Part shown: positions 20,782 through 33,200 of the stretch, in pieces
Numbering within the stretch: position 1 is the stretch's first letter
Layout: every line of letters begins with the position of its first letter
Source of the DNA: Leptoclinus maculatus
Lineage: Eukaryota > Chordata > Actinopteri > Perciformes > Stichaeidae
Assembly: GCA_032191485.1 (NCBI GenBank)
Contig: JAVDOI010000003.1
Coordinates: 24,237,371-24,301,370, forward strand
DNA length: 64,000 nt
Reading direction: 5' to 3'
Program-made: the position numbers and the translations under genes
Notes under the pieces: model-generated
What the model saw: the letters and a program-made list of their open reading frames with translations, nothing else
The model's database searches: none
What the model was told of the DNA's origin: nothing

Positions 20782-21299
20782 ACCTGTAACTTTGGATTCA
20801 GAATAGACTTTGACTGCTAACACTTTTCATACTATGACATTTTTATAATATCTGTGACAACCCCTCCCTGCCTCTCGGGGTCTGTGTCCTGTTTGCTGTC
20901 TCTTTCCGTCTTTCAGGGTATTGATCGTCAGCTCAGGCCAAACCTGAGCCTGGTGGGAGTTCAGCTATAAAGACTCGGCACCAGAACAGGGATGGCGGCT
21001 TTTCCTTGGCTGACACGGCTGCTGTTTAGTATCGTTTGTTTCACACATGCTGACATTACTGACTCTCCATGGTTGTTTCGCTTAGTTTACGTTGTCTCTA
21101 CGAGCTATTTATTTGATTCATAAGTAGTATTGTTTAATTATTCTAGATGTTTGCTTATTGGGTTAGATTGTGAGTCTCTGTGCTTTCTCACCTCGCAGGT
21201 TCCCGTGGATCCTGGTGATACCTGGACCCTGGTCTTGCCTCCTGCCGTGGTTCTGCATTGAATGTACTGTAACTCTGTAATGTTGTTCATTCTGTTGAC

Positions 21300-21440
21300 G
21301 TGACATCTATTGCACTTCTGTCCATCCTGGGAGAGGGATCCCTCCTCTGTTGCTCTCCCACAGGTCTCTCCCTCTTTTCTCCCCGTTAACGGGTTTTTTG
21401 GGGGAGTTTTGGACTTTTTGAGTTGGTTAAAGAAGAATAA
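21300..21440 (+). repeat. dispersed fish repeat ('gagagggatccctcctctgt' type)
   Basis: gggagagggatccctcctct, gctctcccacaggt, then gttaacgggttttttggggg: a block I recognise as widely repeated in fish transcripts and genomes; name not recalled. Confidence 0.5.
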
Positions 21441-23465
21441 ACCTTGACCTTTTTTTGTGAATCTTTGATTTTTGCCTGTTTTTATTCATTACCTTGCACC
21501 ACAACACCCTAGCCTGCGCTAGGGTTTTGAGTTCACAAAATTAAATTAAGACTGTATATTGTAATCTATTGTTTAGTTACAATTTGAAGGCTTGTAATTC
21601 TGTGTGTTACAGCCAATTAAAGTCCTATTTTAGCCAGACCTCAGTAAAACCAGCAGATGTCAGCAGAATACCACATAGCACGTTACACTCTAACAGCACA
21701 GGGTTCAGAGGGAGTTCACTCCTCTGACCCATCAGAGAGAACTACCTGTTCACGTATTAAATATATATATTCACCATGTGTTAAGCTTTAACTAATGGTT
21801 GTATGGTAAGACACATACAGTTTATTTTTCTCATGTTTTTCGGTACTCTGTGTCGGCTGAGTTCAGGTATCGGGTATCTTACCATCTCTAGTCTCGTTGG
21901 TTTTCAGTTAGTTGAGCTGCCTCCATGGTCAAAATATCAAACACTGCAGGTTTAAGATTCTCTGCTGGTACACACTCAAACTAGGACCGTTTGCACCGAA
22001 GTGGCCATTAAAATCAATGAATGCAGCTTTAAAACACACAGACGTGACATCGATATCAAACTCCTCATTCACAGACGCAAAGCAAAAAGGTGTATTTCTG
22101 AAAACGTTAAACCTATTCCTCCAAATGAGTTGTGTACTTAGACCTTTTATGACTTTTGCATGTTAATTAGCGTCAACATCCACGTCACAAATACTGGGCA
22201 ACTTGGCCTTATTATACAGAGAACAATTGATTAAATAGATCAGATGTACAAGGAAGGAGGTAACTTCCATTATATTAACAGTGGAGGAGATGACACACAA
22301 ATCCAATTTGTCCCTAAATATTTAATGTTTTTGGTTATTACTCGTATTAGATTTGTACTCATAGATGTGTAAAGGTGACTGAAACAGATATTCTCAGTCC
22401 CAAAACATTCTACCTGACTAAATCTGTAAATGAGGGTGACATTACCTCAGTAACGCAGATGATTTTGAATGTCTACTGAGCAATGATTTAAAGAAAAAAC
22501 GTTGACCAAAACCCCTAATTCTGGGTCACGCTCAGTTCAAATCTGATCCTTTTCCTTCCTGTTCAAATCCAACCAAACTACCCAAAGCCGTCGGCTTTGC
22601 ATACGCAGGGATTTGTAAACTATTTATATCATGTTTCCGTTTTTTAGGGGGGTAGTTCATTTCAAAGAAATGTGTGTGTAAATGTTTATTAATTCATCCC
22701 AGACACAACATATTACAAGACACAGCAGACGTCGGAGGATCTGCCGGTGGGTATAAACCACAGCCAGACACATTAGAACATGAGTCGCTTGAGTTACCTT
22801 AAAGCAGCAGATGCATTAATGAACAAGGACTAGACCGCAGGATCAGTTGCCTTGCTGCAGCTGTTTTTTTATTTTTTAAATAGTGGTAGCATAGGCAAAT
22901 CTGACGTGATTTGTTTATTTAGGGATTAGATGTGCCCAGAGTGCACTCTAAAATCTGGATTAGAGACAGATGTGCGTCATGCAGGAAGATTGTGTCTGAT
23001 ACATTATTCTTGGATTTTATGAATGGTTTCAGTAGAGCTGCTTCTTGCTGTCATTAGAAACCAGAGTGGGGGAGCTTGACAGCATTGTGGCCTCAAATCC
23101 TTAAATTCTGTCGGTCGAATATGTTGGATCTTCAAAAGGCTGTAAATCAAGACTCGTTTGAATGTGTGAAAGTCTTTATTTATGAAATTACATTCTGAAA
23201 TTTTTTTTCTGAAGATGAAGTAGAAGTGATGTCGGTTTGGAAGCTGACGGATCTGCAAGCGTGCTTCTTCTTTCTTGTTTTGTTTTTTTGCATTGAGACG
23301 CCATCTGACTTTCTGTTATGAGAGTTTCATTCCAAAATGATATGCACCTTTAAAATACATTAAAAAAAAAAAATTCACATTTAGTTTTGGCAAATGATTG
23401 CTGCCATGAAGCTAAAGCGCATTGTTGGTCACTGAAAAGATTACTAAGCAGGTCACAGCCTTGGT

Positions 23466-23734
23466 TTTAAAGTAGTTTGACATATTGTGAAACACTGTTT
23501 TTGCTGAAAGTTAAGATGATCCATATTGCTCTCATATCTGTGCAATAAGTATGGAGCTAGAGCCAAAAGTTGGTTAGCCTAGCTTGGCATACAAATGTTG
23601 CTAATAGTTTAGCTTAGCCAAGTTAGCTAGCTAACTAGCCAACTCTTGAGATGGACAAGCTAGCTAGCTAACTAGCCAACTCTTGAGATGGACAAGCTAG
23701 CTTGCTAACTAGCCAGTTCTTGAGATGGACAAGC
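23466..23734 (+). repeat. dispersed fish repeat followed by 3 x 37-bp tandem repeat
   Basis: 23466-23620 is a diverged copy of the repeat at 8169. Its terminal tagctagc portion has been amplified into three 37-bp units (23624-23660, 23661-23697, 23698-23734) containing aactcttgagatggacaagc. Confidence 0.7.
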
Positions 23735-25174
23735 TAACTATCTGGTCTTATTGGTAAATATTAACATTCCCAAGTGTTGAGAGAATTATTCTGCCTCCAT
23801 CTACGCACCACCCAGAAAAATACGTCATGTTTACAAACAGAAAAGGAGTCTATCGGTCTGTTGCACTCACTCACTGCCTCTAACCAGGTTTCTTTCTTAC
23901 ATTTCTGTTTGATGTATAATTTATATCAATTTTCTCTCCTAGCTCATTTCCCAAAATGTCAAACTACTGCTTTAAAATGTGGATAATTTTGCAGGTAGAA
24001 TCTGCTTTTGAAACACTGACTTGTGCACCAGTATTGTGTAAACAAACTGCAGCACTTGTGATGGACGAAATCACACATCACAGCTTCTATCTTACTATAT
24101 ACCCACGTGATTAAATGCTGAATTGGATGGAATTCTGATTAGAAAACCACAATATAAACTATGCATTCACTCATTTTACGCAAACAAATAAATAAAGAAA
24201 CAAACAAAAATACAGCCATTAAACCATGTTGGTGTATAAAAAAAAAAGTTAAGGCGATTCAAGTTGGTTACATCACTAGTAAAGCTTCCTGTGTTTTCAA
24301 GTCCTTTCATAGAAATATACATCTAGAAAGATACAGCATCACTCTTCTGCAGCATGCATCAAGGTATATTGGCACATAGATCTATCGCTGCACTAAAAAT
24401 AAATAAATAAATATCAAACAAAAGAAACTTAGTGAATGAACAAGCTGTAAATACATGAATAAATAGAAGACTTTGCTCAGCAACAGTGGTGTGTGGTGCT
24501 TTTAAAACCCCATACAGTAGTAACATTCTGTTTAATCCTGGCTTTATGGGTTGTTTCAGTCTGGTAAATACCAACAGTAGTCCACAGCAGAAGCATTTAC
24601 TGTCACTTTAATTGCAAATGTGTCACTGTGGTAGGAGTGCCGTTAAGGGAAGACGGTCTGGTATTTAGCACACTTACTGCCTCATTAGCCATCTGCTCTG
24701 GACTCTTCTGTGACTCAGTCAGATCCAAAGGTTACAGAAGAAATAGCAGCCAAATTATCTGCTCTTATTATTTTTGACAGTTTGATCTTGAAGGAAGAGA
24801 GCTTCAGAGAAGATGTTCAGGGAAGTCTAGATGGGGGCTGGTTTGCACAAAAAGTTGACTCTGGCTCAGATCTAACAGTCCAACTTCAGGTGGACAGATG
24901 TGCAAATCTTTCTCGACAACCTGAAAGCTCTGCCACTCAATATAGTCACGACACCGACACATGACACTCCATGAAACTGATATTTCTCAGGAGTGGATAG
25001 AGACCAAAACGGAGAGTAAAATTTGACTGATATTGTTTGTGTTGTCCAAAACCACATTAATGTTGCTCATTTTCAGCTGGTTGTGTAAATAGCCAACTGT
25101 CAGCTGTCAACACAATTGGTGACGAAATATCCATGGTTTGACTTAAACTTAAACTTTCATTTAGTGTTGATTTT

Positions 25175-25260
25175 GGCGCTTCCTGTGGACAAAAGTGGTA
25201 GTGTCTCTGAGCACCAGAGTCCCTTTAGAAAACCTCTTTTACTGCAGCAGGGTCCGACAG
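25175..25260 (+). repeat. dispersed repeat, copy 1 of 2
   Basis: Shares tgtggacaaaagtggtagtg, agtccctttagaaaacctct and ctgcagcagggtc with 54339-54428 in the same order and orientation. Confidence 0.8.
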
Positions 25261-25270
25261 TCTGCCCCTC

Positions 25271-25490
25271 TCAGTCTTGGTTCTCCCGTGCCTCCCTTCC
25301 CTTCAGCGGGTCCAGCAATACGTCCTGGGTCTCCAGCAGCATGGTGTCGGTGTTAGCTTCCAGAGAGGAGAAGCTCTGCTCCTGGAGGAGGAGGAGGAGA
25401 CGCTGCTGCCGGGAGCTGAGCTCTCCTCCTCCCGCCGGAGCTCGGACTGCAGGTCCAAGGACTGCAGGTCCGAACATGCACCAGAAGTGT
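25271..25490 (-). pseudogene. exon-like GC-rich ORF, identity unknown
   Basis: On the - strand, frames give LLLLLQEQSFSSLEANTDTM then LLETQDVLLD and a stop after ARENQD, preceded one frame over by SLDLQSELRREEE. Together they resemble the C-terminal coiled coil of a larger protein with a frameshift. Base composition differs from the AT-rich surroundings. The opposite strand is also open, so low-complexity GGA sequence may explain everything. Confidence 0.25.
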
Positions 25491-26144
25491 AATGACGTGC
25501 TTCCAACTGCTTTGACGTCTCTACTCCGAGCTCGTTTCGATTTTTCAGCGACAAAAGCAAATTATTCCCCACAGGATGATATTCCATGAAATTAATAAAA
25601 ATACTACTGATGCTCTCACTGCTTAAAACGACAAACTTGGCCGGCTGTAGGTCACATCAGCTGTCACTACTTTATGTAAATGATGTTCTCTCTGCAGGAT
25701 ACTTCTTCCATCTATGGATTGCATGACACCAATTTCACATTATGAATAAGCTAAACTTTAATTTACATCATATCAATAATGAATGTTAAGGGCTATCTGT
25801 AATATACAAAAATTTCACCTAAATAGCAACATTTTCCTACAAAACTGCTGGTTCTGTGTGTTGGCATTTCAAATCTGATGCAGTGCATCATGGGAGCATC
25901 AATTGGACGCACGGCGTTTATCGCTCTCAGTGCGTTTGGGTCTTTAATGCTGAAGTTAACACCAAAATGATATATTGAAATGAGCTGCAGACAAAGATTG
26001 ACTACAAAAGCTTTAAAACATTGGTAGGCTGTCACCTCTGTTTTGGGGTTTGTCATATTAATATTAACAATTTTTGTCTGTTTTTTATTTCTGTACAAAT
26101 GGAATTAAACAGCCCCACGATGTTGTTGGGAGTATGATTGAGGG

Positions 26145-26640
26145 CAGTGTGCGAAATACGAGGTGGTCGGAGACCCCTTGATTGACTCTTGAGACCCCCT
26201 GAAAGCCTCAATTGCTAAATTTCAGGGGAGGGAGGGGGGGGGGGGGGCGTCTCTAAAATCATAAGACAATTATTTGTTTCCTGTAATTGTCTCTTAAATG
26301 TCTTATAAAAGCTTACTACTAATGCCCAGCAGTTTTCATTAAGCGAGCCTGTCTTCACGTCCGTTTGTGGACCTAAACGGACCCCCATTGGACAAATTTG
26401 ATCTAGTGCCTTTCGTGACAAGACGTTGTCTCTCCTCTTCTCGGATACCAAGACGGCAACAAGAAGAAGCCGAGGTCCGAGTGCCGGGTTAGAGAGAGAG
26501 AGGCGAGCGTGCGTACTCTGTTGCAGGGCGTGGCTGTGGAGTTGTGCGAGTGGTTTTATTGTTAACGATATCAGCTGATTACTGATTGATGCGCGTGCAA
26601 CCATTAAATCTTGGATATTGCGTACGTATTTCGCACACTG
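26145..26640. mobile_element. non-autonomous hAT-type element with TIRs and 8-bp TSD
   Basis: Ends are cagtgtgcgaaatacg (26145-26160) and its exact complement cgtatttcgcacactg (26625-26640). Flanks are attgaggg on the left and gttgaggg on the right, an 8-bp target-site duplication with one mismatch. CAGTG-type ends and 8-bp duplications are hAT characteristics. 496 bp, no transposase frame. It begins 265 bp beyond the gabrr2 stop. Confidence 0.8.
26555..26560 (-). terminator. candidate gabrr2 polyadenylation signal AATAAA inside hAT element
   Basis: TTTATT on the + strand, i.e. AATAAA in the gabrr2 sense, about 346 nt beyond the stop. It is the first canonical hexamer met downstream; a weaker AGTAAA occurs earlier at 26763-26768. 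The AATAAA lies within the hAT-type element at 26145-26640. Confidence 0.35.
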
Positions 26641-26905
26641 GTTGAGGGTAAGAATGAGCTCGTGATATAATCATGTGGAGCAGGAGAAGCTGTCTAAGTG
26701 GTCCAGTCCAGCGATGCCATGTGGGCCAGAGTTTTGAGATATTCACACCCAGAAGCCTCCGATTTACTTTTGCCATCCTGTCGAAACCCGTTGCTCCACT
26801 TGAACATGCAGAATAGAAACAGCTGTATCTCTCTCTTCAAAGGTAAACAAAAAGATTTCGCAGTTTTCGTCCTTCACTGTTGAGTTTCAGCTCAAATGCA
26901 CACGC

Positions 26906-27220
26906 TCAGCAGTACACACACCAGTAGACCAGGTTGAACAGGATGTAGGCGCCGGGGAAGATCATGCGAGAAGAGGTGTCGATGGCGTGTGTGTTCTGGA
27001 TGATCCGGAATCCGCGGATGCCCTTCTTCTTGGTCCCCGTGGGCTCTTTGTCCAGGGAGAGATGCACCACCATCCGCTCTTGTTTTTCCGACGAATCATC
27101 GGGCGCAATGGAGCCCCGCGTGTACCCCGCCAGGCTGTTGGCGTCCGCCTCGCTGTACGTGCCGTCCAGCATCATGGTCCTGGCGTGGGACATGCCGCAG
27201 CTGCAGGGGAGTGTCTGCGA
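26906..27220 (-). CDS. gabrr2: gabrr2 coding exon 9 (cytoplasmic loop, TM4, stop)
   Basis: 105 codons including TGA: MMLDGTYSEADANSLAGY and a divergent acidic/basic loop, then NTHAIDTSSRMIFPGAYILF (TM4) and a C-terminus ending YWCVYC. Human has a Lys-Tyr pair before SRLIFPASY and ends SVFS. A second AG six bases inside the exon could serve as an alternative in-frame acceptor. Confidence 0.95.
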   Translation of the reverse strand, partial: SQTLPCSCGMSHARTMMLDGTYSEADANSLAGYTRGSIAPDDSSEKQERMVVHLSLDKEPTGTKKKGIRGFRIIQNTHAIDTSSRMIFPGAYILFNLVYWCVYC

Positions 27221-30200
27221 CTGAGCAAAAGAGAGCAAAAGGAATCAGGATTGAATAAGAAGTTGAAAGCACCGTTTGGGAGACATACGTCGTTTCTAAA
27301 AAAATGGTACCTGTTGCCTGGCTTTTTCTCTGAGCTTGCGATCTTTACCGTCCCTCACCGTCGTCAGGTAGTTGACGGCAGCGTACTCGAGCACGGAGAG
27401 GAAGACAAAGACGAAACTGACCCAGAGGTAAATGTCCACAGCTTTGATGTAGGACACCCTGGGCATGGAGGCGTTGACTCCAGTGATGATGGTGGACATG
27501 GTGAGCACCGTGGTTATACCTGAAGCACAGAGAACCAACAACCTTGTGTGAAATATGAAGAGGATTCATGTCCATGTTTGTCTCCGTCGGTCCAGAACAG
27601 ACATCAACCTCTGGAACTTGGAGGGCAGAGACGAGAAACTGGGGGAAACTGAAACTGTTAAAAAGAAAAAGAAAAGGAGAAGGTGGTCCCCAGACAAACA
27701 ATGGGGATGATGTGACATGATGCACAACAAGTCGGAAAAGAAACCAGTTGATAACAAACCGTTACGCTGTATTTTGCGCATTACAAACACGCAGCAACAT
27801 GCCCACAGATGGAAGTTGGACAGCTTTGTGTTTACGACTAATGAGACACAAACAAGACAGTTTGGGTCAGGGTTGGTGAGGTTCTCCCGACTTCAGGGTT
27901 CCAGTGGAAATATCTAAGTCCATAAGCATAAGTCTAGAGCGCCACAGACACATGAGAGAACATTCACTCACAATAATTGGAGACTTTCTTCAAGGCTGAG
28001 GAGTTAAGGTCCACCGAATAAATTTGTCGCTCGGTGCTTTAACAAAAAATAGACACTAAAAGGGGTTTTGAAAGTCCTTAAAGCTAGCAAGAAAGTCATT
28101 AAGTTGCCAACATTGAGGCTGTAAACAAGCAAAAGTCAACAGCTGTGTTGCAATTCAATTGTCAACTGCAAACTGGTTTGGAGTGAATAAACGTGGCTAC
28201 GGCGTAGTTCCGTCAGCAGTCGGCGCTATAAGCTACGCAAGTCTGTAGAGGGTCTCTTCACAAATGTTCATTTCAGTGTTCATTCATGTCAGCTGGTATT
28301 GTCCATGTTTCATGAAACAGCAGATCAGTCATACGAGTTAAATGTTTACAACGTATTTGGCAAAGGTTTTGATAATATATTTAGCAAAATGCATCAACTC
28401 CTTTATGAGAAAGGCAAGATTCACCTGAAATGTATCGAATTGTGACGTTCCCATACAGATTTTCTAATGTGATAGTTCTAAATGCCCATAAAAATGTGTT
28501 GATGTAAACATGTCTAGCGTGTCAATTAGCTTTGGCACTGTTGGTAGATGCTATGCTAAGCTAGGCTAACCACCCCCTGACACCGTACTCAATGTGGACG
28601 TAAGATATATATCGATCTTCTGATCTCGGAAAGAGAACATTTCTTCTCTTACTTCTCTTTCATTGGACCACCTCTCGGGGTTCTGCTATGCTAACTGGGT
28701 CGTGCTCTCGGGTCACTTGTCATGTAGTTCTGGACGCACATTAAATGTGAACAGGCAGGATGGTCATTGTGTTACCTAATGAGACTCTGGCAGGGACGGC
28801 CCTGCGGTCGATCCAGAAGGACACCCAGGACAGCATGACCATCAGAGTGGCGGGGAAGTAGGTCTGCAGCAGGAAAAAGAAGATGTGACGCCGCAGAGTG
28901 AAGTTGATGTACAGACGGTTGTACCAGCCTGGAGACAGGGAAGAAGCAGAATAACGAGAATGTTTCAGAGGTAAAACAGAAATGATACCACAATAAACAC
29001 AGAGCCAGGTGGAATGAACTGATCTGCAAAGGGGTGATAGAAATCTGGATGGGCCGATAAAACAGAAAACAACATCTGAATAGTAAAGAGATAATTGCAT
29101 TGGATAACAACATTTATGACAGCAGAGCAGAGTAAGGTAGCAAATAACAACGTGAGGGAAATGTTGAAATAGCCCAAAAGGTGGTTTTTTTTCACATTAG
29201 TGTTCTAGTTTCTGAGTTTCTGATTCAAAAACATTTCTCAGAGGAACAGCTTTTCTCTGGATCCAGTGCTAATCTCACCGGGGTGAGCAAAACCTCATTG
29301 GGCAAAACCAAACAATTATTTTCCGAGCTTTTACTGAAAGCTCCACTCAGTAGCAGCTTTCAGCTTTTTATATATTTATTAATATAATTAATATATGTTA
29401 CTATTTCATTCCTTGCAAAGAACTGTCCTTTAGAAAAGTTTGCAACGCGATAGGAACATTGAGAAAAAACATTATACTATTATATAGAAATTAAATATTC
29501 TTGCACAGTGCAATGAAAAATAAGCATTCCCTGCAACTGACAGAGTGCAGAAGAGAGCAGGTGATATTAAAGAATGTAATGTTAATTTAAAGTGTTGCCT
29601 CTTTGAGGTTCCACTCAGCCAACACAATTACTTCAGACTCTTTAATATCAGGGTCTGATTAACCCGTCGGCAGAGAGGTCCCCTAGTGTTCTCCAACTTG
29701 GTTATACGTTGATTAAACATGAATTTGTTTGAGAATATGTACCATGTAAGCATAATTACAACTGAAATATTTAAGGTATTAAAAGTAGATTTTGACACGT
29801 AGCCCCTCGACAATACAGGGCCTCAGGATTAGTCATCAAGGTGCTTTCCGTGTCGGTTCATAACAACAACTTAGTGAAAATACTAATTGCCACACTGAGC
29901 ATGAAGTCTTTAGAGCTCCTATAGGAGCCATTTTTTTTACCATCGGGTATATCAGCCTTTTAGAAAAAGTTCTATGTAAACCCGGCGTTGTTTTGCCCGT
30001 CTGTCTACCTGTGCTGCTGTAGAAAGCCAGTCTGGAGCTAGTGTGGAACTTCTGGATGAGGAACTGAGACAGAGAAATCCTGTCGTCGGTGCTCAGGGAC
30101 TCGTCGCCGCTTTTCCAATACAGCATCAGGTCTTCGTCTGTGTACGCATCTGAAGGACAGAACGCATGAACGCAAGAATAGAGTTCAGTACCAGCTGCAG

Positions 30201-33200
30201 TAGTAGGACGGATACAGGCTTAGGTATGTGAGGATTTCCTGTAACCAAAGGCATCAAAACAATACTCATATTCTATTGTACATTTTCACATCATTTATTT
30301 TAATCATGTCTTGTACCAATGCACTTTTTGGCCGTCGCCTTCTGGTTTTTTGCAACCAGTGAACAGAAGTGACCATATTTGGACTGTGGAGGAGTGACGT
30401 AGAGACAACGTAGACGATAAAAATGTAGCCCCGCCCTAAAGCATCCCCTGCTTTATGGTCTGTTTGACTCTAAATGGACCATAATTTACTAAATGAACAT
30501 CATGCTGTATTGAAGAAGACTTGAAACTAGAGATTGAGACCATAAACTCATGTTTACAATGTTTACTGAGGTACTAAATCAAGAGAGAAGTAGAGTCATT
30601 TTCTCATAGACTTCTATACAACCAGAGAAGTTGCCAGGAATTTGCCGGCCAAAATGCCAAACTCAAGTTATGTCACGATGACTACGTCCACTTCTTATAT
30701 ACAGTCTATGTTCTCAGCAATAGAGTGGAGTACTTACAGCTCTCCAGCTCCAGCGTGCACGTCTGCGAGTCCAAAGGGAAACGACTGAAATCCATGTTGC
30801 ACGCAGCAGTAACTGTAACCCTGTGGGGGGGGGGGGAGGAGACAGCAGAGCGTAAACATCACCAGCTCTGTGCATGCTGCAACAAGGCCTGCCATGTCAC
30901 ATTTGGTTGGTGGGAGAAAAAGCCCCAACATGGCAGATATCAGTGTGTGTGTCCTCACCTCAGGCTGTACAGGACGTGACCGTCGGGAAACACCCGCAGC
31001 ATGATGTTGTCAGTGGTGGTGTCATGGATGAAAGACCTCTTGGAGTGGACGAAGAACACGTCGGGCACCCAGATCTTCTTCACCAGGCGCCCGTCAAAGG
31101 TCATGCTCTTGTTGGTGGAGCTCGGGAAGGCCAGCCTTTCGTCCTTCCAGTAGTGCCTCAGATACAGGGTCATGGTGAAGTCCTGAGGGGGCGGGCGGGT
31201 GGGGGGGAGGGGAGACAGAAACAGAAAACAGCCTCTGGGTTTATTGAATTCCTCTGAGATTACAGAGCTGCGACCCGTTGCTGCTGCATTATATGGATTG
31301 CTTAAGACTAAACATACATGGTCAAGAGAGGTGCTGAACATATGTTAACTAACCTCAATCCACAGCCTCCATTGGTCCTAGATTACCTTTGTCTTCTCGC
31401 CTCCAACCTCTGTTGCTATGCAGGCACTCCTGCACTACTCCCCCCCCCTGGCTGCACAGATCATCCTCTATACCACTCTCCTCATGGCATTACATAAGAC
31501 CAGATCAGTTTGGAATAATGGCAGCAGCGACACATTGTACTCTTGGCACCCACCATAAAAGTACCTTTGATGTTGCGTAAGACGACGAGTTCAGGGGCCT
31601 GTCTGAATCTGTCCAGCGAGTAACAACTGTGATGTGTAGTAAGTTTACGAGGTTTCAAGTGCTGTGATCTTAACGTATCCTTGAATATTTATATAACTGA
31701 AATACTTGAACAGTTGAATTCATTAGCAACAAAATGCACCCTTTGCTCGATCACTGCACTCTCTACGTGAAGGGGGCGTTTCACATGCCCCATCTATTTT
31801 GACAGATCTATTTTGTCCAATGTAGAGCGTGTGGAAGGCGTTCCCAAGTGAACGCCTATTCAGGCCGGGATGGCTGCGTCCCGAGATCAAAATAGTACGT
31901 TTTGGTGGCAGGTATCTTTTCTTTCTTACGTAAATGTCAGTCTACGGTATATATATGGAGAAGTTAATCATTTTAGTGCAGCGATATCGTAACTTGAAGT
32001 TTCGCAGATTGATACTATTGAGTTAGTTTGACTCTTTCCACCACTGCGACGCCTCTACCCCTTTCTCCTGTTTTGGTAATGTTAGCTAAAAAGTACAATG
32101 GCCAGCTGTTTTATGAAATGTTTTAGATATGAAGCAATGGGCTTGGAGCTGAGAGCCACAGGCAGGGTAGGGATAAACAGACTGACACATCGTTGGTTTA
32201 GGTCTTTTCATGAGAAATGTACAATGATACATTTTTAAAAATCACGTTAACCTCTAAATGAACCAGCAAAAGATGGTTTCCTGTGTAACCGCATCCTGCA
32301 GCTTTGTGATATGACATAATGTCATTAAGAGCAGCCCGTCGTCCGGAATCATTCATACCCCCCCCCCCCCTCTCCGCTCCAAAACAATTAAATACACACT
32401 GGGATCTAAATTAAATGTAATCCTTGGTCGTCCTTGCAAACCGGAGCTTACACAACATCAGGACGACGGTTTTGGATCCAATTTTTGGTTCCAGAACAGA
32501 AGGTTGATTTAATTACATTACTCGGCAAAATAAACAATTCCTACCATTGAGCTTTCATAATCTGATTCTGATAATCCAACTGAAAACAACAGCTAAATGA
32601 CTATAACTAAAAGGTTGCATTCATCAGTTCAAAGCGCAGAAAGCCGAACACAGATATCTGATAAAGGACAACGGATTACTGTGAACTGTACTCAGGCTCT
32701 GATCTTATGAGTCCAATCAAAAAACATTGGGAGGCTCCTAAGGTGCTCAACCCACAACAATCCTGGTTCATCATCATTGGGAGGATCTTTAAAAGGTATT
32801 TTACACATTTAAGCCACTTACCATGTCTACCTCCGATATGCTGTCCAAGCTCTCCACCTGAACATCCACTCCAACGGGGACAGCCGGACCTGCAGATACA
32901 TATCAAACAGATGCACATAGATTAGAATATGTCAGGCCCCTCGTCTATCTCAGTTTGTTTTGAAGTTACATCTTTAATTTATCAGAGCCAGGTAGATCTG
33001 AGGAGAAATATAGCTCCTGAGTTATGTCGTTAAATAGCACTGGGAACCGGCTAACGGCATTTGCTTTCGATGGAACGAAACGGGGTGAAACAATAACATG
33101 TGATTGGTTGACGCTGTCATTGGAGTGCTGAAAAGAAAAGTTGAAACCAGCTGAAACACAATTGCACACGGCCTCAGCTGGAGCATATCAACAGAGGGGT

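Larger units (their letters stand above)
17541..20831. repeat. tandem array of ~950-bp units containing foldback elements (3 units plus a partial fourth)
   Basis: The anchor gaggacagct recurs at 17552, 18507, 19339 and 20285, giving unit lengths of 955, 832 and 946 bp. The second unit lacks about 123 bp (the stretch from ttagtagaatataaaag to gaaatgtaa) and the last unit stops after the foldback part near 20831. Each full unit has a foldback element, about 280 bp of spacer and a tRNA-like repeat ending atgagccacggta. Units look nearly identical by eye, suggesting recent amplification. Repeated short ORFs across the units are by-products of the repeat and not genes. Confidence 0.9.
20832..26144. 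other. intergenic region downstream of gabrr2 without recognised gene
   Basis: Contains two fish dispersed repeats, a 37-bp tandem repeat and one exon-like GC-rich patch (25271-25490). Otherwise AT-rich with no conserved coding exon. Confidence 0.5.
27520..30008 (-). other. gabrr2 introns 6 and 7
   Basis: Apart from exon 7 (28776-28928), no additional exon seen. Intron 7 (27520-28775) carries a reversed copy of the gcttagcat repeat (28545-28640). Intron 6 (28929-30008) is AT-rich and unremarkable. Confidence 0.5.

Noticed and set aside
24710..24964. 84-codon ORF on the + strand
   Set aside because: No recognised family, and no splice or start context beyond the open frame.
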